DNA of 33,196 bases from assembly GCF_015235415.1 (NCBI RefSeq), contig NZ_JADGLL010000030.1, positions 1 to 33,196 of the forward strand, in the 5' to 3' direction. This DNA is from Microbacterium paludicola (GTDB lineage: Bacteria; Actinomycetota; Actinomycetes; Actinomycetales; Microbacteriaceae). The position numbers and the translations under genes were made by a program. The notes under the pieces are model-generated. The model did not search any database and was not told the origin of the DNA. It saw nothing but the letters and a program-made list of their open reading frames with translations. Numbering within the stretch: position 1 is the first letter of the stretch; the number at the start of each line of letters is the position of its first letter. Shown piece after piece: positions 7,870 to 16,096 of this stretch.

Positions 7870-8166
7870 TCAGCCGTTGAACGTCGAGGCGATCGACGTC
7901 TCGCTGTCCTCGTAGGACAGCGAGGCCTGGTTCAGCAGGTCGCTGATGCCCTGCAGCGACTCCTTGAGCTGCATGCCGGCCTGGTCCCACTGCGAGTACA
8001 GCTCGTTGAACGCCACCGACGCCGAGCTGGTGACCCAGTCGCCGGAGATGAGTCCCTCGACGAGCGACTTCAGGTTCGCGAGCTGCGACTCGATCGACTG
8101 CGAGCCGCTCGAGAGCTGACCGGCGACGCTGGCGAGCGACTCCGAAGTGACCTTGATGTCTGCCAT
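7870..8166 (-). CDS. EsxA/ESAT-6-like WXG100 protein
   Basis: This codes for 98 residues from the ATG at 8166, which has GGAGG about ten bases upstream; longer in-frame readings have no such site. The profile is a helix-turn-helix of WXG100 size ending in STFNG. The central motif is Trp44-Val45-Thr46 rather than Trp-x-Gly, a small departure from the family. The C-terminal YEDSE (Tyr85 to Glu89) fits the general type VII export signal YxxxD/E. It is the first of three WXG100 genes and is separated from the downstream gene by a stable hairpin, so it is probably the most abundant secreted product. It is likely exported by the EssC-type ATPase encoded upstream. Confidence 0.9.
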   Translation of the reverse strand: MADIKVTSESLASVAGQLSSGSQSIESQLANLKSLVEGLISGDWVTSSASVAFNELYSQWDQAGMQLKESLQGISDLLNQASLSYEDSETSIASTFNG

Positions 8167-8263
8167 TTTCCCTACCTCCGTGTGTGGGCGGTGCCGAAAC
8201 GGCCCCGCAGTCCCGGTGAACGCGTTGGATCGTGCGCCCTGCACTCACGGACCCCCCGATCGG

Positions 8264-8297
8264 GATCTACGCTAACCACTTCCCGCCGGTTCGTCAG
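8264..8297 (-). promoter_or_regulatory. Possible promoter of the esx/toxin transcription unit
   Basis: Between a large hairpin and the EsxA-like gene the minus strand carries the only AT-richer stretch, GGTTAGCGTAGATC, which holds -10-like hexamers (TAGCGT, GTAGAT). The best upstream hexamer, TGACGA (8291-8296), is about 20 bases from GTAGAT, longer than usual. An internal promoter here would let the esx and toxin genes be expressed separately from essC. The match is weak. Confidence 0.25.
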
Positions 8298-8343
8298 TGG
8301 GCATTCCTCTCCCGGGCAGACCCACCCGGGGGAGGACTGCCCA
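8298..8343 (-). terminator. Large hairpin between membrane-protein gene and esxA; possible terminator
   Basis: The outer arms tgggca/tgccca and the inner arms cctctcccggg/cccgggggagg (one mismatch) form a two-part stem around an 8-base loop, ten bases after the stop of the gene ending at 8353. There is no T-run on the minus strand, so efficiency as an intrinsic terminator is uncertain. It separates the ATPase/FHA part of the locus from the WXG100/toxin part. Confidence 0.45.
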
Positions 8344-8352
8344 TCCGGCTCG

Positions 8353-9051
8353 TCAGTTCAGCGTCCACCACAGCCAGAACAGGCCCGCCAGTCCGCCCCA
8401 GACGAGCACGTGGACGACGTAGTCGAACCGACCCCTCGGCCGAGACATGCGCCGGCCCGCGGTCGACACGGTCCCCGCGTCCGGTTCCCTGTGGTCGCTC
8501 CAGCGAGCCCAGGCGCCGATCTTCGGCATCAGCTGGGCGACGAGCGCCTCGAGCGCGGGAAGGACGCTCGTCTCGCGGATGGGGACGCCCGCCGCCGCCT
8601 CGAGGGAGACGATCCGGGTCGGCGAATAGATCAGCAGCCAGTCGTCGACGATCTCGACATCCAGGTCGAGCTTGGCGGGGATGGCGAGCACGCGCTCCAT
8701 CACATCCGGGGTGAACAGATACAGGGCGTCGGTCTCGTAGCCCTCCGCGACGTAGAGGGCGAACGTCCGGTCGAAGTCGCCCTCGAGCCGCAGCCGCCTG
8801 CCGTCGGGAACGCCCACGCTGCAGGCGATCAGCCCACCGCCGCGGAGGTTCTCGAGCACGATGTGCGGCATCATCCGGTCGAGCCGCACCGCCGCGAACG
8901 CCCACGCCCGCTGTTCGTGGCGCGGGACGTGCACGTTGCCGTAGACGACCTCGCGCGGTCCGTCCTCGCGGCGCACGACCGTGATCCGCGGATCGATCCA
9001 GGGATAGCCGAACACCATGCCCGGGTACGCCGGAGCGCGACGCGCGCTCAC
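8353..9051 (-). CDS. Conserved protein with C-terminal membrane anchor
   Basis: This encodes 232 residues from a GTG at 9051, which overlaps the TGA of the FHA gene (GTGA). Most of the protein is a soluble domain with features such as MMPHIVLENL, LRLEGDFDRTFALYV, TDALYLFTPDVMERVL and LDVEIVDDWLLIY. This is a pattern I associate with a widespread uncharacterised actinobacterial family. The last 24 residues (VLVWGGLAGLFWLWW) form one hydrophobic helix, so it is a tail-anchored protein. No enzymatic motif was seen. Its coupling to the FHA gene and its place between essC and the esx genes suggest a membrane accessory of this secretion locus, perhaps taking the place of components missing here. 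The function is not known. Confidence 0.8.
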   Translation of the reverse strand: MSARRAPAYPGMVFGYPWIDPRITVVRREDGPREVVYGNVHVPRHEQRAWAFAAVRLDRMMPHIVLENLRGGGLIACSVGVPDGRRLRLEGDFDRTFALYVAEGYETDALYLFTPDVMERVLAIPAKLDLDVEIVDDWLLIYSPTRIVSLEAAAGVPIRETSVLPALEALVAQLMPKIGAWARWSDHREPDAGTVSTAGRRMSRPRGRFDYVVHVLVWGGLAGLFWLWWTLN

Positions 9052-9578
9052 AGCGGCACCAGCTCCACGCGGACGTCCCCGACCCACAGCACGTCGCCGC
9101 GCAGCACCTCGACCCTCTCGCCGGTGCCGGTGAGGGGGATCCGGCGGTCGCCGCGCTCGATCGCCGAGCCGTTGCTCGACCCGGCGTCGCCGGCGCGCAG
9201 CGAGCCGTCGCCGAGGTCGAGGAACAGGTGCACGCGCGACATCGAGCGGGTGTCGTCGGCGACCTCGATCGCCTGCGCGCCCATGTTCACCGCCGTCTGC
9301 TCCGGCTTGCGGCCGATCACCGCGGCTCCCGCGATCACGACCTGCTGTCCCGTCGAGAAGACGAGCTGCACGCGATCCGGCCAGGCCTTCGGCTCCGGTG
9401 CCGCGGGGGCGACCGGCGCGGCGGCGGCAACGGGACGCTGCGGGCGCTCGGGCACCGACCAGCCGTCGTCCACCTGCTCGCGCAGGGCACCGGGCAGGAT
9501 GAGCTGCCCGCATCCCAGGCAGTACATCGTGTTGGGTTCCAGCGTCGCGCCGCAGTGGGCGCAGCGTGCGGAGGCCAC
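9048..9578 (-). CDS. Zinc-ribbon and FHA domain protein
   Basis: The 176-residue protein begins with a short zinc ribbon (Cys6, Cys9, Cys20 and Cys23 in CxxC...CxxC) and, after a Pro/Ala-rich linker, has a forkhead-associated domain (about 78-176). The FHA core motifs are visible: IGRKP, SMSRVH and GSSNGS. FHA domains bind phosphothreonine peptides, so the protein may link the locus to Ser/Thr kinase control, or recruit a phosphorylated partner to the secretion ATPase. The start is a GTG with GAGGAG upstream. It overlaps the following membrane-protein gene by four bases. FHA proteins encoded beside type VII ATPases are known; the exact role of this one is inferred. Confidence 0.9.
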   Translation of the reverse strand: MASARCAHCGATLEPNTMYCLGCGQLILPGALREQVDDGWSVPERPQRPVAAAAPVAPAAPEPKAWPDRVQLVFSTGQQVVIAGAAVIGRKPEQTAVNMGAQAIEVADDTRSMSRVHLFLDLGDGSLRAGDAGSSNGSAIERGDRRIPLTGTGERVEVLRGDVLWVGDVRVELVPL

Positions 9579-9649
9579 AGTCGCTCCTCGGTCGTCGGGA
9601 TCGGATCTCGCCCGGTGTCAGGCGCCGGGTCGGGATCGGATCGGGATGG

Positions 9650-12600
9650 TCACTGGCGGAAGTCCGGCACGCGGATCTGGATCCATCCCGCCGGCGTCAT
9701 CAGGACGCCGCCGCCCGCCGGCACGGACGAGAGCATGAACTTCGGGATGGGGGTTCCGGCGGCCTGCGTCCCGTACATCGCCGACTGCGGCTGCAGGACG
9801 ATCGCGCGGCGCGCGCGCTTCGCCTCCACGAAGGGACCGCCGAACAGCGTGGACACCGACTCGATGTCGGCCGCCACGATGAAGCGCGCGCGGTGCTTGA
9901 TGCCGGTCAGCGCGTGCTCGATCGAGGCGTTCTTGAACTGCTCCGCGTCGTCGACGACGAACGTCACGACGCCGTCGCCGTACGGGGCGAGCAGCGCGTC
10001 GAGGTCGGCGGGCGTGATCGTGCCGTTGTCGATGACCGTCACCCCGGCCTCGAGCGCCGCCTGCGTCAGCGCCGAGGGACGGGGCGCCGCGACGATCAGC
10101 GGGATGCGGCGCTCGACGAGCTGGCGCACGATCAGGGCGAGCAGCGACGAGCGGCCGGATCGGCGCGCACCGACCGCGATGAAGCCGCCGTCCTCCGGCC
10201 ACTCGAGCGTGTAGCGCTCGAGCCTGTCGCCGCCGACGCCCACCACGACGCCGGCCTCGGCGTTGTCTGGCGCGAGCGGCAGATCGGCGGCGCTGCTCAT
10301 GGCGACGTACTTCGGCATCGGGTCGACGCGGAAGGGCACCGCGCCCGCCGACTGCGCGCCGGGCGCCTCGACGTCGCGGTCCCAGGCGTCGCGCACCTCC
10401 TCGACGATGCGGCGCAGGGCTGTCGTCTGCGCCTCGCCGCTCGTGTCGCGGCCGAGCACGGCGAGCTGCGCCTCGTTCGCGTCCGTGCCGAAGAGCACGC
10501 GGCCCGGCGGGAGGTTCGTCGGGATGTCCTTCGCGTAGATGCCCGCCGCTCGGTAGTCGCCGACCTCCCGCACGGGAAGCACGTACTGGGTGTCGATGAA
10601 GGTCGCGATCTTGTCGCCCGAGATGCCGCGGTCGCCGGCCATGACGACGCGCACGCCGACCGCCGGCCCCTCACGCAGCAGGCGTAGGAACTGGTCGCGG
10701 AACGCGATCAGCTGATCCGGGTTCATCGTCGAGAGCATGCGCTCCCAGCCGTCGACCGCGACCACGGCGTACGGGAGCGCCTGGCCGGCGGGCGCCTGCC
10801 GGCGCTGCTCGGCGATGTTTCCCACTCCCGCGTCGGACAGCACCGACTGCCGCCGTGCGAGGTCCTCGAGCAGGCGCCGCATGAGGCGCGGAAGACGCTC
10901 GGCGTCGAGCTGCGTGACGACGGCGCCGCAGTGCGGCGCATCCGCCAGCGGCAGCAGCGCGCCGTTGCCGAAGTCGGCCGCGTACACGTGGACGTCGGAG
11001 GGGCTGAAGCGGCGCACGATCTGCGCGAGCACTGTGCGCAGCGCCGTGGTGCGGCCCGACAGGGCGCCGCCGAAGAACAGCAGGTGCGAGCCGGTCGCGA
11101 GGTCCCATGTGAGGGTGCGCTGGGCCTGGTCGGCGGGCACGTCCTCGAGACCCAGGACGAGCTCCGTCTCGCCGCGCTGCTCGTCGTCGAACCGGTCGAG
11201 CGGCAGGGTCGCCGGCAGCGGCATGAGCCACGGGCTCGGGTTCTTCGGGATGCCGAGCTGGTCGGTCGCGGCGCCGACGAGGTTCACGAGCGCCCGCAGG
11301 TCGGTGTCGTCGTGATCGTGGTTCGCCGCGTCCTTCGCCGACTGCGGGTACTTCGGCGGGAAGCCGAGGGAGTCCCACTCGAGCGGAGCCTTCGGCGGCA
11401 GCACCTTCGTCGCGCGCTGCACGCCGGGCCGGATGCCGGCGACGCGCGCGGTCTGGAACGGAGACGGCGCCGACGACGGGCTGAGCCGCGCGAATCCGCG
11501 ACCGGGGGTGGAGGGGCCGATCATCGCCGCCTCGCCCGATCCGATGATGTCGTTCGAGTCGCTGCGGTCGACCACGCGCAGCGCGATGCGCAGGTTGATG
11601 TTCGACTGCATCTCGGGCGTCACCACGCCGGACGGTCGCTGGGTGGCGAGCACGAGGTTGACGCCCAGCGAGCGGCCGACGCGCGCGATCCGGACGAGCC
11701 CGTCGATGAAGTCGGGCAGCTCGGTGCGCAGCTCGGCGAACTCGTCGATCACCAGCATGAGGCGGGCGAGCCCGCGCGCCGCGGCCGTCTCGGCGTCCTT
11801 CGCCCACGCGGAGTCGATGTCCTTGGCACCCATCTCGCGCAGCACCTGCTCACGGCGCTTCAGCTCGGCGTCGAGCGAGGCGAGCGCGCGCTCGGTCTCA
11901 CGGGCGTCGAGGTTCGTGACCATGCCGACCGTGTGCGGCAGGCGCTCGCAGTCGGCGAACGCCGATCCGCCCTTGTAGTCGATCAGCACGAAGTTCAGCG
12001 CGTCGGGCCGGTTCGCCATCGCGAGGCCGACGACAAGCGCCTGCAGGAACTCCGACTTTCCCGAGCCGGTCGTACCGGCAACGAGCGCGTGCGGACCGTC
12101 CCGCGAGATGTCGAGCGCGAACTCGCCGTCCGCATTCGCCCCGACGACGACGTAGGTGTTGCGGGGCTGCTGGGTCCAGCGGCGCACGAGCGGGGCGGGG
12201 TCGTCGAGGTCGATGCCGAGGAGGTCCACCATCCGGACGCTCGTCGGCAGCATCGCCTCGTCGCCGACGCCCGAGACGTGCTGGATGGAGCAGAGGCTGC
12301 GGGCGATCCGCTCGCAGTCGGGCACGGAGACGCCGTCGAGCAGCACCGCCGGGTAGTAGCCGGCGGGCGTCTCCAGGGTGGCGAGCGCGGGATCGGAGGG
12401 ATCCACGACGACGACGCTCTTCGCCTCCTCGGGAAGCCGGGACCGGTCGCTGTCGAGGGCGAGCACGTGGATCCCGTGCGCGGGACCGTACTCGAGCAGC
12501 GGCACCATGCCGGGGAGCATGCGGAACCGGCGGGCCCCGTCGACGACCACGAGCACGTCGGTGGGCGCCTCGTAGCCGCGCTGGCCGGCCATCCGCATCC

Positions 12601-13981
12601 GGAGGTCGAGGGCGACGGCGAGCTCGCGCAGCCGCTCGCGGCGCGTGTCGTCGTCGTTGCCGACCATCGCGGGGACGGCATCGCCGATGTGGGTGTGCGG
12701 CAGCCAGGCGGTCCAGCCCCACTCGTCGTCCTGCGCCTCGTCGCACAGCACGATGAGCTCGGCGTCGCGCGGGCTTCGGAGCGTCGCGTACGAGGCGACC
12801 ATCGCGCGTGCGGTGGCGCGCACGGCGTCGGCCGGGCCCGCGAGGCCCACGACCCCCTCGCGCAGGTCGACCGCCACCGGCGCGGGCGTCACGCCCACGC
12901 GCTGCTCCCCGCCGCGGTCCTTGCCGCCTCCCTCGAAGCGCACGTCGAGGTCGATCTCGGTCACGCCGACGCGCAGCTGCGCGGCATCCGTGTCCTTCTT
13001 CCGGCGCTCCCACAGGCGCGACAGGGGACGCAGCGCGATGTCGCGGATCACCACCGGATCCGGCAGGCGATACCAGGCCTCCAGGCGCTGACGCTTCACG
13101 AGATCCCGGATGCGCTCCGCCGCGCGGCCGATCTCCTCGATCCACTGCGCCTCGGTCTTCAGGCCCTTCTTCTTCGCCTGGCGGCGCTGGGTCATGAACG
13201 AGCCGATCACCATGATCGGGCTCGCCGCCGCCATCAGCAGCATGACCGGGCGCTGGAAGACCATCGCCATCGTGACGCCCAGCACGACCGGGATCACGGC
13301 CGACAGCCACGGCAGCGGCGACGCATCCTGATCCTCGGGCTTGTCCCCGGGCAGCGGGATCATCGGCTGCGTGCGCCGCGGCTGGATGCGCGACGGGCGG
13401 TTGAACCCGCGTGCTCCGAGCGCGTCGGTCAGGTCGGCGTCCGAGCCGGGAGCCATGCCGATCCGGATGAGCATGCTGCCGAGCTGCACGAGGTCGGCGG
13501 GCACGATCCGCTCGGCGACGGTGATCTGCGTCCCGTTCACCAGCACGACGGCGCCCGGCGCCGGGGTCACGGTCGCGAGAAGGGGATCCCCCGAACCGCC
13601 GAGGGAGATCTGGACGGTGAGGTGGGCCGCGCTGAGCGACGGGTCGGCGGCGCGGACGTCGTCGCCCTCGCCCGATCCGATGGTGATCGCCTGGCCGCGC
13701 TCGAGCGGCACGCTCGTTCCCGCGAACGGGCCGCCGATGACCTCGAGGCGCACGGTGCCGGGGGCAGGCTCCGGCTGCGAGACCGGCGGGATCACCGCCC
13801 CGGACAGCAGGCCGGCCTCCGCCAGCGGGGTGGCAGGCTCGGCGTCGCGGGCGAGCAGCTGCGGGCTCACGCCCAGCGACTCGGCGACCTCGCCGACCGT
13901 CGTCGCCTCGTCGACCTTCAGCAGCCACGACTTCCCGTCGCGTTCCGCGGGCGAATCCCGCAGCGTCAGACGCACGCTCAT
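9650..13981 (-). CDS. essC: EssC/EccC-type FtsK/SpoIIIE ATPase of type VII secretion
   Basis: The 1443-residue motor protein is laid out as follows: an N-terminal ubiquitin-like or FHA-like module (about 1-66, with TTVGEVAESLGV and GLLSGAVI), an FHA domain (about 75-175, IGSGEGDDV and SAAH), two transmembrane helices (about 224-242 and 246-263), a linker domain, then three FtsK-type ATPase domains. The first has an intact Walker A, GTTGSGKS with Lys642, FVLIDYKGGSAF, and Walker B LMLVIDEFAEL. The second (GGALSGRTT, Arg977) and third (GARRSGRSS, Arg1277) have Arg in place of the Walker A Lys, so only the first is likely to hydrolyse ATP. An FHA-bearing N-terminus plus three ATPases in one chain resembles EssC more than mycobacterial EccCa/EccCb. 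The ATG at 13981 follows GAGGGGG. It powers export of the WXG100 proteins and toxin encoded downstream (inferred from linkage). Confidence 0.95.
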   Translation of the reverse strand: MSVRLTLRDSPAERDGKSWLLKVDEATTVGEVAESLGVSPQLLARDAEPATPLAEAGLLSGAVIPPVSQPEPAPGTVRLEVIGGPFAGTSVPLERGQAITIGSGEGDDVRAADPSLSAAHLTVQISLGGSGDPLLATVTPAPGAVVLVNGTQITVAERIVPADLVQLGSMLIRIGMAPGSDADLTDALGARGFNRPSRIQPRRTQPMIPLPGDKPEDQDASPLPWLSAVIPVVLGVTMAMVFQRPVMLLMAAASPIMVIGSFMTQRRQAKKKGLKTEAQWIEEIGRAAERIRDLVKRQRLEAWYRLPDPVVIRDIALRPLSRLWERRKKDTDAAQLRVGVTEIDLDVRFEGGGKDRGGEQRVGVTPAPVAVDLREGVVGLAGPADAVRATARAMVASYATLRSPRDAELIVLCDEAQDDEWGWTAWLPHTHIGDAVPAMVGNDDDTRRERLRELAVALDLRMRMAGQRGYEAPTDVLVVVDGARRFRMLPGMVPLLEYGPAHGIHVLALDSDRSRLPEEAKSVVVVDPSDPALATLETPAGYYPAVLLDGVSVPDCERIARSLCSIQHVSGVGDEAMLPTSVRMVDLLGIDLDDPAPLVRRWTQQPRNTYVVVGANADGEFALDISRDGPHALVAGTTGSGKSEFLQALVVGLAMANRPDALNFVLIDYKGGSAFADCERLPHTVGMVTNLDARETERALASLDAELKRREQVLREMGAKDIDSAWAKDAETAAARGLARLMLVIDEFAELRTELPDFIDGLVRIARVGRSLGVNLVLATQRPSGVVTPEMQSNINLRIALRVVDRSDSNDIIGSGEAAMIGPSTPGRGFARLSPSSAPSPFQTARVAGIRPGVQRATKVLPPKAPLEWDSLGFPPKYPQSAKDAANHDHDDTDLRALVNLVGAATDQLGIPKNPSPWLMPLPATLPLDRFDDEQRGETELVLGLEDVPADQAQRTLTWDLATGSHLLFFGGALSGRTTALRTVLAQIVRRFSPSDVHVYAADFGNGALLPLADAPHCGAVVTQLDAERLPRLMRRLLEDLARRQSVLSDAGVGNIAEQRRQAPAGQALPYAVVAVDGWERMLSTMNPDQLIAFRDQFLRLLREGPAVGVRVVMAGDRGISGDKIATFIDTQYVLPVREVGDYRAAGIYAKDIPTNLPPGRVLFGTDANEAQLAVLGRDTSGEAQTTALRRIVEEVRDAWDRDVEAPGAQSAGAVPFRVDPMPKYVAMSSAADLPLAPDNAEAGVVVGVGGDRLERYTLEWPEDGGFIAVGARRSGRSSLLALIVRQLVERRIPLIVAAPRPSALTQAALEAGVTVIDNGTITPADLDALLAPYGDGVVTFVVDDAEQFKNASIEHALTGIKHRARFIVAADIESVSTLFGGPFVEAKRARRAIVLQPQSAMYGTQAAGTPIPKFMLSSVPAGGGVLMTPAGWIQIRVPDFRQ

Positions 13982-14009
13982 CCGGTCCCCCTCATCGTCA
14001 GTCCTCTGC

Positions 14010-15254
14010 TCATCGTGCCCCGACCCGGTCCAGAAGGTCCACGAGCGGGGTGAAGATGCCCGCCTGCGCGCCGCTGTCCTCCGGAGGCGTGGGCGGAACG
14101 AGCGGCGTGGGCACGCGCAGCAGCACGTACTCCTGAGGCTCCTTCTCCTCCTCCGATTCGTCCTCGGAGCCGGATCCGTCCGATCCCGCGTCCGCCTCGC
14201 CCGATCCGTCCTCCGGCTGCTCGGTCTGCTCCGGCTCCGGCTTCGGTGTGGGGGCGGGGCTGGGCTCGGTGCGCGGCTCGGCCGGCGCGAGCCGCTCGGG
14301 AAGGCCGACGTCGGCCCCCTCGGCGACCAGCGTGACCGAGCCGGTCACGACATCGCCGCCGCGGGCGACGTGGAAGGAGAACTGGTCGACGAGCGCCTTC
14401 TCGAACGGCCGGTAGGTGGCGATGCCGGATGCGTCGCACACGACGGTGCCGTGGATCGCTCCACCGCACAGGATGTGCTGCTCGGCGTCGGCCGCGCCCT
14501 CCGGCACATGGATGAGCTCGGCGAGCTCGATCTCGCCGCCCTCGGCGGGAAGCGGGCGCTGCACGTGCTGCGCGAGGGGGGCGTCGTCGCCCTGCTTGGA
14601 CACCGGAACCGTGATCATGGTGGGCTGCGACCAGCCGCCGTACATGTCGCCGAAGCGGACGGTGACCTCGAGCGGACCCTCGAAGGAGGTCTTCGGCCGG
14701 ATCACGAGGTGCGTCTCGGTGGGAAGGATCGTCGCCGCGCCGACCGGGGCGAACGAGGTGACCTCGAGCCCGCCTCCCTTCGCGCACGCGGTGCATTCGA
14801 CGCCGAGGTCGCTGATCGGGATCAGCAGGGTGCCGCCGGACGGCGCGGGGAAGGGGTAGGTCTTCACGAGGATCTCGGGAACCGCGGGCGGCTCGAGCGA
14901 GAGCACGTAGTCGATCGTTGTGCTGGAGCGGCCGTTGGTCAGGGCGACCGGGACGATGATCGAGCCGAACTCGGGGTCGTATCCGGGCGAGACGACGGTG
15001 AAGCCCTCGCCCGGGTCGCAGGCGGTGACCAGGGGCGCGCCGCCGGCGATCACCGCGGGGCAGTCGGTGAGCCGCCAGCCGTCGGCGGGCTTGACGACCT
15101 TCTCCCCCGTGTAAGGCACCGCGACGGCGTTCGGGCCGGTGTAGCCGGCGCCGGTCGCGGCGCCGGTGGCGCCGCCCGCTCCTCCGACGGCGAGGGCGGA
15201 GACGGCGACGAGCAGGACGACCCGGCCGACGGCGGCCGCGATCCGTGCGCGCAT
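14010..15254 (-). CDS. Exported protein with signal peptide, upstream of essC
   Basis: I choose the ATG at 15254 (414 residues), which has GGGAGGG close upstream and directly yields a signal peptide (MRARI then a hydrophobic VVLLVAVSALAV). Longer forms from 15269 or 15302 are possible, but a -10-like TAGCAT covers the ATG at 15302. The mature part is beta-rich, with several Cys (DCPAVI, ACDPG, ECTACAKG, ILCGGA, VVCDA) suggesting disulfides. An acidic Pro/Ser/Glu linker and a short conserved-looking tail (EYVLLRVPTPLVPPTPP) follow. There is no clear C-terminal membrane anchor. The family is not recognised. The stop lies 28 bases before the essC start, so it is probably cotranscribed, and it could be an extracytoplasmic component of the secretion apparatus. 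Confidence 0.8.
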   Translation of the reverse strand: MRARIAAAVGRVVLLVAVSALAVGGAGGATGAATGAGYTGPNAVAVPYTGEKVVKPADGWRLTDCPAVIAGGAPLVTACDPGEGFTVVSPGYDPEFGSIIVPVALTNGRSSTTIDYVLSLEPPAVPEILVKTYPFPAPSGGTLLIPISDLGVECTACAKGGGLEVTSFAPVGAATILPTETHLVIRPKTSFEGPLEVTVRFGDMYGGWSQPTMITVPVSKQGDDAPLAQHVQRPLPAEGGEIELAELIHVPEGAADAEQHILCGGAIHGTVVCDASGIATYRPFEKALVDQFSFHVARGGDVVTGSVTLVAEGADVGLPERLAPAEPRTEPSPAPTPKPEPEQTEQPEDGSGEADAGSDGSGSEDESEEEKEPQEYVLLRVPTPLVPPTPPEDSGAQAGIFTPLVDLLDRVGAR

Positions 15255-15433
15255 CCGGCCCTCCCTCATCCTCGGCCGTCCCCCGCGGCCGACGCGCTCC
15301 ATGCTAGGACGGCCGGCGACGAGGCCCGGGGTGGAGCCCTGCCCGGGCGTCGGAATGCGCTCCGGCGGCGAGACGTGCAGAATCGGATCCGGGGCCGCAC
15401 CCGCGGCGCCGGACGGCCGGAGGGGGATCGCGC

Positions 15434-16096
15434 ATGTCGGAGTCGCGACGCGCGTTGCGCGAACGCTCCGCGCCGGCCCAGGTCGGCGCCCCCTCGCCCC
15501 CGCCTGCCGCTGGACCGGCCCGCGCGGCCGAGCCCGCCGCGGTCGCCGAGCCCGCTCGCTCCCCCGGCGGAACGCTGCTCGGGGTCGAGCCCGGTCAGCC
15601 GACGCTGCGCTCAGCCGAGCCGAAGCCCCCGCTCGGACGCGGCGGCTGGCCCCTGCCGACCCTCACCGCACGGCAGCAGCGCCCCCGCCGATGGTGGGCG
15701 CATCCGGCCTTCATCGTGTCGGCGGTCCTGACGTTCCTCTCGATGGCGGGTATGGCGGCCTGGATGATCGTGTCGGCGCTGACAGCCACCGATGTCGTTG
15801 TGACGGGCCTCACGGTGACGGATTCCCAGGGGACCCTGCACGTCGATTGGAACGGTCCCGACGCCGTGTACAGCCTGTACGCGCTCAACGGCGACGGGCA
15901 GATCGTCGACCTGTCCGGACAGGTGCGCGGCGGGACGGATGCGTGGCTGCCTGCCGCGGCGGGCCTCTACGACGCCGATACGTGCTTCGTGGTGCGCGAG
16001 GCGGGTCTCGATGCCGATGTCACGCTGAACACCGCCGACCTCGCTGCGCAGGGCGCGCAGAGCGCGTGCGTCGCCGACGCCAAGCCCGCGGGATGA
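15434..16096 (+). CDS. Single-pass membrane protein with Pro/Ala-rich N-terminus
   Basis: This encodes 220 residues from an ATG with GGAGGGGG upstream. A disordered Ala/Pro/Arg-rich cytoplasmic segment (about 1-85) ends in QRPRRWW, followed by one transmembrane helix (about 91-115) and an extracellular domain of about 100 residues with a Trp/Asp-rich strand pattern (TLHVDWNG, YSLYALNGDG). Two Cys near the end (DTCFVV and SACVAD) may pair. The positive charges before the helix predict an N-in topology. Its stop overlaps the start of the downstream lipoprotein (ATGA), so the two are coupled. No family is recognised. It is divergent from the exported protein of the secretion locus across a 179-base gap, so shared control is possible. 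Confidence 0.8.
   Translation: MSESRRALRERSAPAQVGAPSPPPAAGPARAAEPAAVAEPARSPGGTLLGVEPGQPTLRSAEPKPPLGRGGWPLPTLTARQQRPRRWWAHPAFIVSAVLTFLSMAGMAAWMIVSALTATDVVVTGLTVTDSQGTLHVDWNGPDAVYSLYALNGDGQIVDLSGQVRGGTDAWLPAAAGLYDADTCFVVREAGLDADVTLNTADLAAQGAQSACVADAKPAG

Noticed and set aside
7036..7880. Plus-strand frames opposite the Asp-rich WXG100 gene
   Set aside because: They are Val/Ala-rich shadows of Asp and Gly codons; no ribosome-binding site and the minus frame has a WXG100 module.
10931..14053. Very long open frame of about 1040 codons on the plus strand opposite essC
   Set aside because: The antisense frame is Arg/Gly/His/Val-rich with no domain, and arises from the strong GC third-position bias of essC, which has clear ATPase motifs on the minus strand.
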